Below, piece by piece: positions 22,746 through 33,667 of a stretch of 64,000 nt of DNA. A model generated the notes under the pieces. The model ran no database searches, was not told where the DNA came from, and was given only the letters and a program-made list of their open reading frames with translations. The position numbers and the translations under genes were made by a program. Position 1 is the stretch's first letter, and each line of letters opens with the position of its first letter. Origin of the DNA: Sisyra terminalis (Eukaryota > Arthropoda > Insecta > Neuroptera > Sisyridae); the NCBI GenBank assembly GCA_958496175.1, contig OY292275.1, positions 53,397,701-53,461,700 on the forward strand, in the 5' to 3' direction.

Positions 22746-24425
22746 GACAAAAAAATCAACTATTTTTTTTTTTGAAAAGTATATCGAAAATATTGTTCAA
22801 GGGGACAAAACAAAATATCAGGAAGGTTTGAAAAAATGATATTTTAACAATTGATTCGTGCAACTTCATTAGCGTGTCATAATAACTATAATAATACAAT
22901 AAATTATAATATTGCATTATATTTTTCTATATTTGAATTAAAAATCAGTGTCAATAAGTACATAGATATAAATGTGTAAATAAAATATACAATTAATATT
23001 GTATTAATAAAATTTTTAGGGCGTTACTATTTAGGATTGTTTATTAGACTGGGACAAAAAAATCGACTATTTTTTTTGTTGAAAAGTATATCGAAAATAT
23101 TGTTCTAGGTGACAAAATAAAAATATCGGGAAAGTTTGATTCCTTAATATTAATATTAAGAGGTCTATCTTCTTTAATTTCGATTTTTTATTTGGCTTTC
23201 ATTTTTGCGTCAATGCTGTCAAACTATCAAGGTAAAAAAAATCATCTGCACATATATTTAAAAAAATTAAATTCCCTACAAAAAACGTCTCCTTGAAAAT
23301 TTTCGCCAGACACGCCGTTTCCGAATAATCAAGCTTTACACATTGATATAATTTTTAGATTTATCTTCTTTATTTTGGAATTTTGTAACTAACGAACCAA
23401 TAAATATATAGAAATGAACAATATAGATTCTTAAAGGGAATTTAATGCTCTACAAAAAAGGCTTCTTAACATTTTTACATAAAATCACTTATACAAAAGT
23501 TATTCACAATTAAAGTTGAATGAAATATTACATTGTTGTTTTTTTCGTTTTTGAACCAATTTTCTTTCACTCAGTAGGACAAATTGATATTTAAATCATC
23601 GAAAATTATAATTTTATTAATCTTATCGCTTGAAATATCTAAATTTCATAATATATCTAAACCTATTCTCGGTTAACAGCTACTTATTACACGAAAACGT
23701 AGATGTACTTTAATATTATTAATTTAATATTTCATTTAACTTTAATTGTGAATAACTTTTGAAAAAGTGATTTTATGTAAAATCGTTAGGAGACCTATTT
23801 TTGTAGAGCATTAAATTCCCTTCAAGAATCTATATTGTTCATTTCTATATATTTATTTGTTCGTTAGTTACAAAATTCCAAAATAAAGAAGACATCTAAA
23901 AATTATATCAATCTTTAAAGCTTGATTATTCGGAAACGGCGTGTCTGGCAAAAAATTTCAAAGAGACGTTTTTTGTAGGGAATTTAATTTTCTATAAATA
24001 TATTGGCAGAAGAATTTTTTTACCTTGATAGTTTGACAGCATTGACGTAAAAATGAAATCACAAATAAAAATTCGAAATTAAAGAAGATAGACCTCTTAA
24101 TATTAATATTAAGAGTTCAAACTTTTCCGATATTTTTTTTTGTCACCTTGAACAATATTTTCGATATACTTTTCAACAAAAAAAATAGTCGATTTTTTTG
24201 TCCCAATCTAATAAACAATCCTAAATAACAACGCCCTAAAAATTATATTAATACAATATTAATTGTATATTTTATTTACACATTTATATCTATGTACTTA
24301 TTGACACTGATTTTTTATTCAAATATAGTAAAATATAATGTAATATTATTATTTATTGTATTATTATAGTTATTATGACACGCTAATGAAGTTGCACGAA
24401 TCAATTGTTAAAATATTATTTGATA
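22738..24425. repeat. Large palindrome, arms ~0.75 kb
   Basis: The left arm (about 22840-23560) is the inverted copy of the right arm (about 23700-24420). Outer sequence TAACAATTGATTCGTGCAACTTC near 22847 is matched by its complement near 24395. Deeper inside, AGACTGGGACAAAAAAATCGAC near 23046 mirrors GTCGATTTTTTTGTCCCAATC near 24188. Next in are AGAGGTCTATCTTCTTTAATTTCG and its mirror, and AAAACGTCTCC with its mirror. A partial extra copy of the inner terminus lies at 22738-22835. The structure suggests a foldback element (23047-24213) that landed in a copy of family X and was duplicated in inverted orientation with its flanks. Confidence 0.85.
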
Positions 24426-26360
24426 CAAATATGGGTAGAATTTTCTCATTTTTAAAAATATTTCAACGAAATAGCAAGGCCGTGTGATATACCACATAGT
24501 GGGAAGCATCATTAATTTAGGTAACAGAAAAAAGCTTTAAATTTCAAGTAAAATAACAATTTTCAGACGATTTTTTTGCTATGTAAACTTTCAATGTTTT
24601 TTCCAAGGAGGCAAGAACTTAATGGTAATGTTTTCCGAAAATTTTTACAGTGGAAAAAGTAATCTATAACAACTCAAACCACTTTTATACAAATGTAAAG
24701 AAAAATGTTCCCATGATTGTACCTATACCAAAGCTTATAAATTCTATAGTAGAATTATTTTTTTACTGATTAATCCCCACTTGTATTTGGTGCAAAAGAT
24801 TGAAAATTCAACATTGGTTTGACGAATTAGAAGACTTTACAAATATATGTATTTCACAAAGTACCTGTACCTGTGAAAATTTGCACATTCCACCCTTTCA
24901 TTTAAGTCCCATGCCGGTAATTTAGATAATATATGAACATGGTGGATTTTTTTTTACTAGATAACTTATACGGCTTATGCTGTTAACAAAAAAAAATTAC
25001 ACATATAACTATAACACGAAAAATATGTCTTCTACATCTCATTTCAATTTTCCTTATCTCGATAAACCTGTTAGCACTTATTGAACGAAAAAAAAATAAA
25101 AATATTTCGAAGGTGTACCAACTATGTTTATTCAATAAAGTTTCATAAGATATACATTTTTGAAGGTGCAAGTATGATAGTTTAAATCGCATAATTGCAA
25201 CATATTTTTTAATACTTATGTCGCTTCGGTAGTTATATAGGAGGAAGTGATTAAATTATGAATCAAATTACTTTAAAAAAAATTTTTTTTTACGAAATAC
25301 GAGATTAGTAAGATTTGTAAGCTTTACGGAACTACCATAGTATTTAGTGTCTGTATCAAGGGAATCTTGATTTATCACATTTTTCCTATCCTTATTTGAA
25401 TATCACAATAATGGTATGTTCATCTTTGTTCCAAATAAAAACAATACTATCGCCATCTACTTTAGAACAAATATATTACATATGTGATTTTAAATACATA
25501 ATACAATAATACACACACGTGTACATAAAATACATTCATGCATTTATACATTTAAATCTATATATACATTAAATATATCTACCTATACAGATGAAACCGG
25601 TTTTGAGTTCATTCACTTTACAGAACGTTTACACATATTCTACATATTATATGTGTGTGGCGTGTTGTAGCCATTAATAATACTGTAATTGGTCAGTTCC
25701 TCAAATGAATCGGTTTATCCAACAACTATCTCAGCCATTTTGTCGTGATGCACATTAAGTAAGTTCATTTTTTCGAAAAAAAAAAAAACGAAAACCTAAG
25801 CATCGATTAAGGTGACTAGTTTGTAAATGACTTTATATTGCTCGAAACTTAGTGCATCTGTTACGATTTTACATCACTTCGTCAATGGGAACTTGAAAGG
25901 CTATTTGAATATGAAAAAAAGCTTTGAACTTTGAACAACAATCGCACGCTTGGAATGAAAGAAAAAGATTGCAAGATATAAAAAAAAATCTGTAGGTAAT
26001 AGAACGTATATGTAATACTTCAAGTTTGATCGATCTTTGAGGAAATAGTTTGAATCGGTAATAATATTGAAAGCAAAACGAATGAGAATTAAACGAGGAA
26101 ACAAAGTTATTTTATGAAGCCAATACATATATGTATGACACGAGAAAAGCTTTTGCTTTTTAAAATTCATAAATAGAAACAGTTCAAAACTTTTTGAAAA
26201 GTAAGTAAGTATTTAAGTAAAACGATTTAATGCTTTTCATCTATTATTAACTAAGCTAACTGGACCGAAAAAAAATTGAGTTTACGTTTTACGAGCTTAA
26301 AGCAATTTGAATACAAGATTGTCGCCGAATGGGGATAGGATTTGTACCATAATATTATTA
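24426..26360. other. AT-rich sequence, no gene recognised
   Basis: There are only short chance frames (24983-25192 and 25901-26170, both minus strand). CA/TA-rich simple sequence occurs near 25500-25570 (ACACACACGTGTACATAAAATACAT). Confidence 0.4.
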
Positions 26361-26363
26361 AAA

Positions 26364-27198
26364 GCTTTTTATTAAATTATACTCGTCAAGGCATCAAAAA
26401 TTGGAATATATAAAAGAGCTTTTGGTTAATCTCGAACTACAAATTATATTTATCTGAACTAGGAATTCAGGGTTGGTTTTATGAAGGAAATGTGTGCTTA
26501 TGCTAACCTGTGCCATATTTAAATTAAGCAATTAACTAAGGGAATTCGAAATTTTGGTCAAAACACTTGAAATGTGCATTGGAGCGCAAATGCACTTATA
26601 GAGGTGTTACAAAACACCTGTACATAGGCCTGGAAAATATTCTTGTTAATCTAATAACATAAAACTTATACCGATAATAAGTATCATTACAAAAGTATGT
26701 AAACTTATACCATAAAAGCTAAAAAATAAATGAGATTCAATTATCAATCGTGGTGCTTTTTATTAAACCCAACTCGTATATAAATCAAAAATTCAAATAT
26801 ATAAAAGAGCTTTTGGTTAATCTCGATCTACAAATTATATTCACCTGAACTACGAATTCAGGGTTGATATTATGATGGAAATGTGTGCTTATGGTATTTT
26901 GTGCCACACTTGAATTAAGCAATTAAGTAATTAACCAAGGGAATTCGAAATTTTGGTCAAAACACTTGAAAAGTGCATTGGAGCGCAAATGGACCATATT
27001 TTGATTAGTTAAGAAGCTTTTTAATAATTTATTTATTTCACCAGGTTAAATAAAAGCATATGCATATCAAGTATGCACCTATAGAGATGTTACATGTTAC
27101 CTGTAGATACATAGGCCTGGAAAATATTCTTATTAATCTAATAACATAAAACTTATAGTATAAAAGGTAAAAAAACGTGATTTAATTATCAATCGGTG
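26364..27198 (+). repeat. Two-copy tandem duplication, ~390 bp unit
   Basis: GCTTTTTATTAAA starts copy 1 at 26364 and copy 2 at 26755. Both contain AAAGAGCTTTTGGTTAATCTCG, AATTCAGGGTTG, TTGGAGCGCAAATG and CATAGGCCTGGAAAATATTC. Copy 2 has an insertion of about 70 bases after GCGCAAATGGACC (TTTCACCAGGTTAAATAAAAGC). No protein is encoded. Confidence 0.9.
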
Positions 27199-27327
27199 TG
27201 ATGCACTTAATTATTTTATTTTTATGAATCTTACTATTTAAATTTAAAGTCTTTAATGACAGTAATAGTTTATTATAATAGATGATAAAATTTAGATCTC
27301 AGCTATTTTTTTAATATTTTTTAATAT

Positions 27328-27380
27328 TCAAATTAGCTACGTTTCGTTACGTATCGTAACTTCATCAGGTTTCTTGAATC
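27328..27380 (-). ncRNA. Type I hammerhead ribozyme-like motif (minus arm)
   Basis: On the minus strand CTGATGA (27368-27362) is followed by stem II GTTACG-ATA-CGTAAC, a perfect 6-bp stem, then GAA, ACGT (27342-27339) and A. The inner part of stem I is weaker than in the plus arm (AAC against GCT), but the outer TTCAA/TTGAA pairs. Confidence 0.65.
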
Positions 27381-27402
27381 ACAAAAAATTATATTTCTTT
27401 GT

Positions 27403-27455
27403 GATCAAGAAGCCTGATGAAGTTACGATATGTAACGAAACGTAGCTAACTTGAA
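27403..27455 (+). ncRNA. Type I hammerhead ribozyme-like motif (plus arm)
   Basis: The core CTGATGA (27414-27420) is followed by stem II GTTAC-GATAT-GTAAC, then GAA, a palindromic stem III ACGT (27440-27443) and A at the cleavage position. Stem I can form from CAAG-A-AGC before the core and GCT-AA-CTTG after the cleavage site, with an internal loop as usual in type I hammerheads. All core nucleotides match the consensus. A 4-base palindromic stem III cannot fold in one molecule, so activity would need two molecules paired through it. Confidence 0.7.
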
Positions 27456-27878
27456 TATTAAAAAATATTTAATTAAAAAACAAATCTTAAACAACCTGAA
27501 TTGTCTTCTTGTTTATTATAATATTTGATCGCTATATATTTTGATTCTTTTGGTGATATGCTTCTATTTATCACTGTACTTTTATTTGATAAAATGAGTT
27601 TAAAAATAACTTATTGATTTAGAAAAATTTATAGCAAATATCCAGGGCCTTTGTGCAAAGACCTGGGTTCGAATCTGATATCGAGCAAATTTTCAATATT
27701 TTATGATTTACGGATTCTTATTAACCCTAGAGTTTCAAATGACTTTGGTCATTATATAGTGACTAAAAAAATCTAAAGGCAACAGGATTTAGTGCATTTT
27801 TAAAAACCATTATAACTTTTTTCATTTCAAGTTTTCGGTACGATTTTCTATGTTTTAAGCTATACTCTATGATTGGTA

Positions 27879-28857
27879 GTTGGTGAGAACGCCCTCTCTT
27901 TGTTTTTATCAATGTTCTTCCATTGATTTTCGATCACCCAGTTGTGATTGGCTGAAGCTTGGAATGTACTCTCACGTTGTCTGCATTGTTTTTAAACTGA
28001 TCTGCGATAATACAGGTGTGACATTCTGTTGGTGGGAACGCCTTCTCTACATTTTATTCAAGGTTCTTCCACTGATGTACTATCATACAGCTATGAGCTG
28101 TTGGTGGGAACGCCTTCTCTTTGTTTTCATCAATGTTCTTCTATTGATTTTCAATCACCCACTTGTGATTGGCTAAAGCTAGGAATGTACTCTCAATGTT
28201 TTCTGCATTGTTCTTACACTGCTTTACGATCATACAGCTGTGAATGGCTGTTGGTGGGACCGCCTACTCGACGTTTTATTCAAGGTTCTTACACTGATTT
28301 AAGATCACCCAGTTGTGATTGGTTGAAGCTAGGAATGTACTCTCAACGTTGTCTGCATTGTTTTTACACTGACCTACGATAATACAGGTGTGACATTCTG
28401 TTGGTAGGAACGCCTTCTCTACATTTTATTCAAGGTTCTTCCACTGATGTACTATCATACAGCTATGAGTAGCTGTTGATGGGAACGCCCTCCATTTGTT
28501 TTCATCAATATTCTTCCATTGATTTTTGATCGCCCACTTGTGATTGGCTGAAGCAAGGAATGTACTCTCAATGTTTTCTGCATTGTTCTTACACCGCTTT
28601 ATCATACAGCTGTGAATGGCTGTGGGTAGGACCGCCTACTTTACGTTTTATTCAAGGTTCTTACACTGATTTACGATCACCCAGCTGTGATTGGTTGAAG
28701 CTAGGAATGTACTCTTAACGTTGTCTGCATTGTTTTTACACTGACCTAAGTTAATACAGGTGTGACATTCTGTTGGTGGGAACGCCTTCTCTAAATTTTA
28801 TTCAAGGTTCTTCCACTGATTTTCGATCATTCTGTTGTGATTGATTGTTGGTAGGAA
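27879..28857 (+). repeat. Complex satellite, ~372-bp higher-order unit of ~74-bp subunits
   Basis: Subunits alternate between two types. One reads GTTGGTGGGAACGCCTTCTCT...TTCAAGGTTCTTCCACTGAT, the other TAGGAATGTACTCTCAACGTTGTCTGCATTG. They end in AGTTGTGATTGG or ACAGCTRTGAR. ACATTCTGTTGGTRGGAACGCC recurs at about 28020, 28392 and 28764, giving a higher-order period near 372 bases with about 2.6 copies. The unit lacks stops in some frames and so produces long repetitive frames (27880-28176 and 28029-28382). Those are best read as by-products of the satellite, although translation cannot be excluded. Confidence 0.85.
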
Positions 28858-29389
28858 TTCAGTTGTACAAATTCTAAATGCAACAAAATGAAGTGCATTT
28901 TCAAAACCCATCATAAATTTTTTCGGTAAAAGTTTTAATGCAATCTTCTACCTTTTTTATAATCTATTTTTTAACCATAAATTTAAAACTTTTTTTCGGT
29001 TGACGTATACACGAAAATCTTTTCGATACAATCAAGTACAGATTAAAGCCAACCTTAAAAATATATATTTAAAATTTTAATTTACTAAAGTCGGGTGCTA
29101 ACTTTATAGAACTTTATAGAGGTCAAAAATAGTATAAGTTTGGGTTCAGAAATGTTACATTTTATTTAAAATAACTTTGTTATATTTTATTATTGCCATT
29201 TCAGAGATTTGGTTGAATGCATGAGAATGCATGAGGTTGTATTAAACATAAGATTATTTGGAACTAAAAGCAGTACAAATTTTGGTAGCTCCAACATCAC
29301 CTTCTTTAAAATTTTTCGGACTACCAGTTCTGATTAACATTAGGTATACAATTTGTTTTACGTATTAAAATTAGATCAAATAGTATCCA
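28858..29389. other. AT-rich spacer
   Basis: No gene or repeat partner was recognised between the satellite and the hAT-like element at 29390. Confidence 0.4.
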
Positions 29390-30550
29390 ATGCTGGACTG
29401 GCCCACCAGGATATCGGGAATATCCCTACCGTGGACCAACCGGTGCAACATCCCCGTGGGCCTACTGGCCCACAAATATAATCGAGTTTTTTATTTTTTC
29501 TAATTAAATGATATTAAATTTTAACAATTATTACTTCTATCTATTTCAATTTAACTTTTAAATTTTCTTTATCTATTTCTTTTTGTTAATTGTACTTCAA
29601 CAACAGGAGAAAATATCTGTAAACTAATATGCGAAATTTTAAGATATATGAAATTTGATATTTGCACTAATGGTGCAGTGAATATGTAAGGTACTTATAA
29701 AGGTTTTAACGCATGGTTAAATCAAGTTTCACCGAATCAAGTTCATACTTGGTGTTATGCACATTTATTAAATCTAGTTATTATGGATATCACTCAAAAG
29801 ACCTCACAATTTGGTATTTTAGATACATATACTGTTTTTTTTAATAGAACCTTATAAACGACTTAACGTATGGCGATAATTTAGTAAATTTAAGTTTATT
29901 TCTTTCATTGGAGAAACCCCTTGGTGGGCTAACGATAAGACATTAAGTAAAATGTTTGGTACATTTAATAGTACATCTGGACTTATATTTTTCGTCGATG
30001 TTCTGCAGACTTTCTATGAAATCTCTATACCCGAAAAGTTTAACAATGACATTAGACATCGAGAAAACGCTATTTTGACCGAATTTCTAAAATTTGATCT
30101 AAATTTAACAGCTCAAAAAAAATTTACGAATTTCTGAAGAAACAACACCTTTGTCATCATACATACAAACATCAGCTATGGATATTGCAATTGCTTTGAT
30201 TTGATAAAAAATACAACTGTTTTTTTAAATATAAAGAGATTTAATACTGTATATTAAACAGTAGTAAATTTTGCATTGGCAACATTGAAAGTATTGGCAA
30301 TTTTGATTTCTTCAAAATTGAAGAAATATTTTGTCTATTAAATGAAAGAATAAAACGGATAATTCTAACGATAGATTTCGTATAAGTGTGTATAATGTTA
30401 TAATGGATGCAGTAATATAAATAAACGATTTTTAAAAAATGATATTCTTTATAGTGATATATTCTATTTAAATCCAAATAATTTCCCACAAATTTCAAGT
30501 ACTACGTCACCGATATTTCCCGGACCTAAATGTGTTTACTGTCCAGCCCT
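29390..30550 (+). mobile_element. Decayed hAT-like transposon with GCTGGAC ends
   Basis: The left end ATGCTGGACTGGCCCACC and the right end ACTGTCCAGCCCT are inverted relative to each other. A GC-rich foldback (TGGACTGGCCCACCAGGATATCGGGAATATCCC ... GTGGGCCTACTGGCCCAC) lies at the left end, against an otherwise AT-rich body. A transposase relic fills 29650-30136. Target duplication was not identified. Confidence 0.7.
29650..30136 (+). pseudogene. ZMYM1-like hAT transposase fragment, broken
   Basis: Reading with one stop (TAA near 29686) and one frame change near 29850 gives, in order, DICTNGAVNM, GFNAWLNQVSP, TWCYAHLLNLVIMDIT, a RLNVWR-like piece, FIGETPWWANDKTLSKMFGTF (family expectation G-E-T-R-W) and FNNDIRHRENAILTEFLKFD. 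This is the order seen in transposases annotated as zinc-finger MYM-type protein 1-like, abundant in hemipteran genomes. The last open frame runs from 29952 to 30137. Two or more disabling changes make it a pseudogene. Confidence 0.85.
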
Positions 30551-30605
30551 AATAGAATCTATTCTATAGTAATCTCAACGATAGTAACTATAAAGGTTTA
30601 AAAAT

Positions 30606-30830
30606 GGCTCATGTGTACTTTAGCACACCCACAATCTGGCAATGTTGCATTTTCGACTTTGCTTTTAATTTAATTCGCGATTAAATCGGTCCATAATGAA
30701 AATTTAGCCACAAAAGAGAGAATTATACCATACTAGAGTTGAATAAACAAAAATATCGCGAATTAAATTAAAAACAAAGTCGAAAATGCAACGTTGCCAG
30801 ATTGTGGGTGTGCTAAAATGGATTTGAGCC
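30606..30830. mobile_element. MITE of the GGCTCATGTGTACTTTAGC family, copy 1
   Basis: The left arm (GGCTCATGTGTACTTTAGCA...) is inverted relative to the right arm (...TGCTAAAATGGATTTGAGCC). Arms of about 70 bases share CCACAATCTGGCAA, TTGCATTTTCGACTTTG and TTTAATTTAATTCGCGA with their complements. Two more copies are at 39725-39949 and 63154-63378. Confidence 0.9.
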
Positions 30831-31289
30831 AAAGTAAACAAAAGTAATCTATTATAAGTTGTTCTAAACTAATTAAGACTAACTAGGGAATTTAACTGCA
30901 ACCTAATGATCAAATGTTCCTAACATACAAGGTTTATAAATTACACAGGTTGCCCCATTAGAAAAAAAATATGACGTCATACGAAGAATTTTGAAATTTG
31001 AATCAGTCTGAATATGTTCGAATTTCTTCTGGATACGTCACGTAGCGCATGAGGCTACCTGTGTATAATCAAAATAAGATTTTTTCCGCTAACTTTGAAC
31101 AGTTATACTGTGTATACAATATATACAATATATTGCAGTCCAATTTATGTACTATAATTTAACATAATAATATACAAATTTAATATAATAATATACAAAT
31201 TTAATATAATAATATATAAATTTAATATAATAATATATAAAAATCATACCACCAACATAAATTTGAACAGAAGTTCAAACAAAAATATT

Positions 31290-31353
31290 CGTGACGTATT
31301 GCCCAGATACGTATTTCGATTGCCAAGCAATCTTCATCAGTGGTCATCAAGTA
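31290..31353 (-). ncRNA. Type I hammerhead ribozyme-like motif (minus arm)
   Basis: This is the mirror of the plus-arm motif: CTGATGA at 31340-31334, stem II GATTGC/GCAATC, GAA, ATACGTAT (31314-31307), C at 31306, and stem I CCA/TGG (31343-31341 with 31305-31303). The core, stem II, stem III and CCA/TGG are identical to the plus arm, so the two transcripts could pair or act in trans. Confidence 0.7.
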
Positions 31354-31414
31354 GTTTGGATCACTCCGTAACTGCCATGTGATGATTCACATGTGAATCA
31401 TATGTGATCCAAAC

Positions 31415-31478
31415 TACCTGATGACCACTGATGAAGATTGCTTGGCAATCGAAATACGTATCTGGGCAATACGTCACG
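31415..31478 (+). ncRNA. Type I hammerhead ribozyme-like motif (plus arm)
   Basis: The core CTGATGA (31428-31434) is followed by stem II GATTGC-TTG-GCAATC, a perfect 6-bp stem, then GAA, the 8-base palindrome ATACGTAT (31454-31461) as stem III and C (31462) as cleavage nucleotide. CCA before the core pairs with TGG after the cleavage site (31425-31427 with 31463-31465). Every conserved core position is met. Confidence 0.7.
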
Positions 31479-31664
31479 AATATTTTTGTTTGAACTTCTG
31501 TTCAAATTTATGTTTGTGGTATGATTTTTATATATTATTATATTAAGTTTATATATTATTATATTAAATTTGTATATTATTATGTTAAATTATACTACAT
31601 AAATTGGACTGCAATATATTTTATATATTGTATACACAGCCACCTGTGTATTTTATAAACCTTG

Positions 31665-33665
31665 AGTAACTATTACATTTGATGTCTGGAATAAAACCGT
31701 AGAAGGTTAAATCGATTAAAAAACAGCGTTTCTGTTGATCAAAAATGACGTCAATAGTTTTTGAGATTAGCAGATTAACAATTAGGGGTTTTCATTTATA
31801 GATTAGGACTGTGGTGGTTTAAAATAAGTATCTAATGATTTGATATGATGATTTAAGAAATTTAAATTTGCACCACCAAAATATTGTATTGCAGTTTTGA
31901 TTTAGTTAAGGAAGGCGATTGAACTCATTTAATGATTATCCTCCTTTATTTACGTCTGAATTATACACTTATATCGTCATTTATGGTCCCACTTAGGTCC
32001 TTAGCGTATAGGTATTTACTATATCAATATTTCGTATAAATTTTTCTATATACTTTGTAAATTGTAAAGTTAAAGAGTTTTAGGTTTAACTTTTCAAATA
32101 CTCGTATATCGAAAAGATAATTCCTTCCGTATGGACTCAAGTCTTATAAAAATAATATCTCTTTCTTAATTTCTTTGTTTAAAAAAAATGATATTCGTAA
32201 AAAGTAACTTAATACTAATATTAATTACCGTGTTCACTAATCAGCTTATGGTGAACCAAGCACTAAACGCTTTATGCGATTTAAGGTTTAACTTGTCACG
32301 TTAAGTATTCCAAAGGTTGTGGTATCTTTTTATGAAATCAAACCTCAAGTGGCGTAATATAGACTAAATGTCAAAACGTTTCTTCTTTATTAATCCACAA
32401 TACAAATTCCTCAGATGAGACCATTAAGATTTCCGAAACGAAACATTAAAAAAATGAATCTTTAACGTTTAAACAATACATTGTAAATCTCATGAAGAAA
32501 CTCAATAGTTTTTTTTTTTCGTTTTCGAAACGGCGATTTTTGATTATGTTTTCGATGAAATAAAGACAAAGCAGAAGACTTTTCACCGAAGAGCATTTAT
32601 AAGCATAGATACGATTAGATAAATGACTTGTGTAGGTTTTAGAAAAGAGAAACTGCGTTCGGTTTTATCCGAAGGAATGCTGCATAAAGGGAACGTGATC
32701 AATAATTTGCAACTAGTAATATAAGTCCATTGCAGATGAAAAATAAGAGATTGTGCTTTAAGCTACATGTAAGAAATGGATTTTATTTTTACGTTGATTA
32801 AAACGATTGAGGAGAATTTATAAAGACAACCGCATTGCCATTTTAATATTCAAGAGTAAACATATGTATACTAACTATTAGATTTCAACGTTGCATTTTC
32901 ACTTTTGGTTGGACTCTAATTTGAAATTATAAAATAGTTCACTTAGGGATTGGGTAATGAATTTTTATTGAAGATATTAACAATTTTTCACGATCGGATT
33001 CATTGATTTTTATCGATTTTTACTTGAGGCTATCATGACTTAAAACTTCTTCTTTGGATAGAAAACTCTGGGTGTAGTAATTGAATCAACAACTACGCTT
33101 GAAAAATAGTAAAATGGGTAATAAAGTATACGTAATATAAAGATTCATAAATACCAAACAGAATTATTGATAAATTATGCAAGTGTTGATAACGACATTT
33201 GCTTTCTATGTAATTTACAATCACATGCAATTTGAAGAGAAAAATAAAAAAACATAGTTCGAACAGTAACTTTTACGATAATAGGTATTATGGATTTAAT
33301 TATTGGTTCTGAAACTTGTTAGTTGTTCAACTTAACAATCTATATTTAAGTTTTTATTTTGTATTAATTTAATTTATAATTGCTTATAACTATTGGTTGT
33401 CCATCGAAATTGTTTGCTTCAAAATGGATTTGTCGTTGCTTATTTATATGTTATAATGACTCACTTATATAAATAATTATTTTGAAAGGGAAAGTAGAAA
33501 TGGGTTACCTTTTGATGTTGTTTAAATGTTTCAAAACTTTAATGCCGCACTTGTAAATATGTCGTTTGAAGTACAAAACTATCAAATGTTCAATAATTTT
33601 ATTTCCTAATAAAATTGTAAAGGAGGATGTCCCAAAAAAAAAAATATTTTCACTGTTGAAAACAG
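31665..33665. other. AT-rich sequence, no gene recognised
   Basis: No convincing frame, repeat partner or RNA structure was seen. T9-T10 and A9 runs are present (for example near 32509). Confidence 0.4.
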
Positions 33666-33667
33666 AA

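Larger units (their letters stand above)
27279..27520. mobile_element. Foldback repeat carrying hammerhead-like ribozymes in both arms
   Basis: The arms run from AATATTCAAATTAGCTACGTTTCGTTACG (left) to CGTAACGAAACGTAGCTAACTTGAATATT-like sequence (right), separated by about 40 bases. The right flank CTTAAACAACCTGAATTGTCTTCTT is shared with 19950-20040. Each arm contains a hammerhead core. Ribozymes of this compact type are known in Penelope-like retroelements and retrozymes, so a Penelope-type terminal structure is the likeliest origin. No reverse transcriptase is present. Confidence 0.75.
31066..31640. mobile_element. 575-bp palindromic insertion with hammerhead-like ribozymes
   Basis: The whole insertion is an inverted repeat. 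The outer parts are runs of TTTAATATAATAATATAYAAA. The inner arms run GAACAGAAGTTCAAACAAAAATATTCGTGACGTATTGCCC...GTGGTCATCAAGTAGTTTGGATC and back. The spacer is itself palindromic (ATGATTCACATGTGAATCAT). Each arm holds a hammerhead-like motif. A one-armed decayed relative is at 36025-36285. Confidence 0.85.
30928..31664. mobile_element. MITE (CAAGGTTTATAAA ends) split by the 31.07-31.64 kb insertion
   Basis: The left part (30928-31065) and right terminus (31641-31664) together match the intact copy at 59973-60124 in reverse orientation. They share CAAGGTTTATAAATTACACAGG, ATGACGTCATACGAAGAATTTTG, CTTCTGGATACGTCACGT and TTTATAAACCTTG. The interruption duplicates about ten bases, TACCTGTGTA on the left and CACCTGTGTA on the right. 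Confidence 0.85.

Noticed and set aside
27640..27695. tRNA-like segment with CTGGGTTCGAATCTG (B-box-like)
   Set aside because: No A box at the right distance, and neither a 7-bp acceptor stem nor an anticodon arm could be drawn. At most this is a piece of a tRNA-derived SINE.
28029..28382. 117-codon frame as a protein gene
   Set aside because: It lies wholly inside the ~372-bp satellite. Its repeats mirror the DNA repeat, and overlapping frames are also open, so composition explains it.
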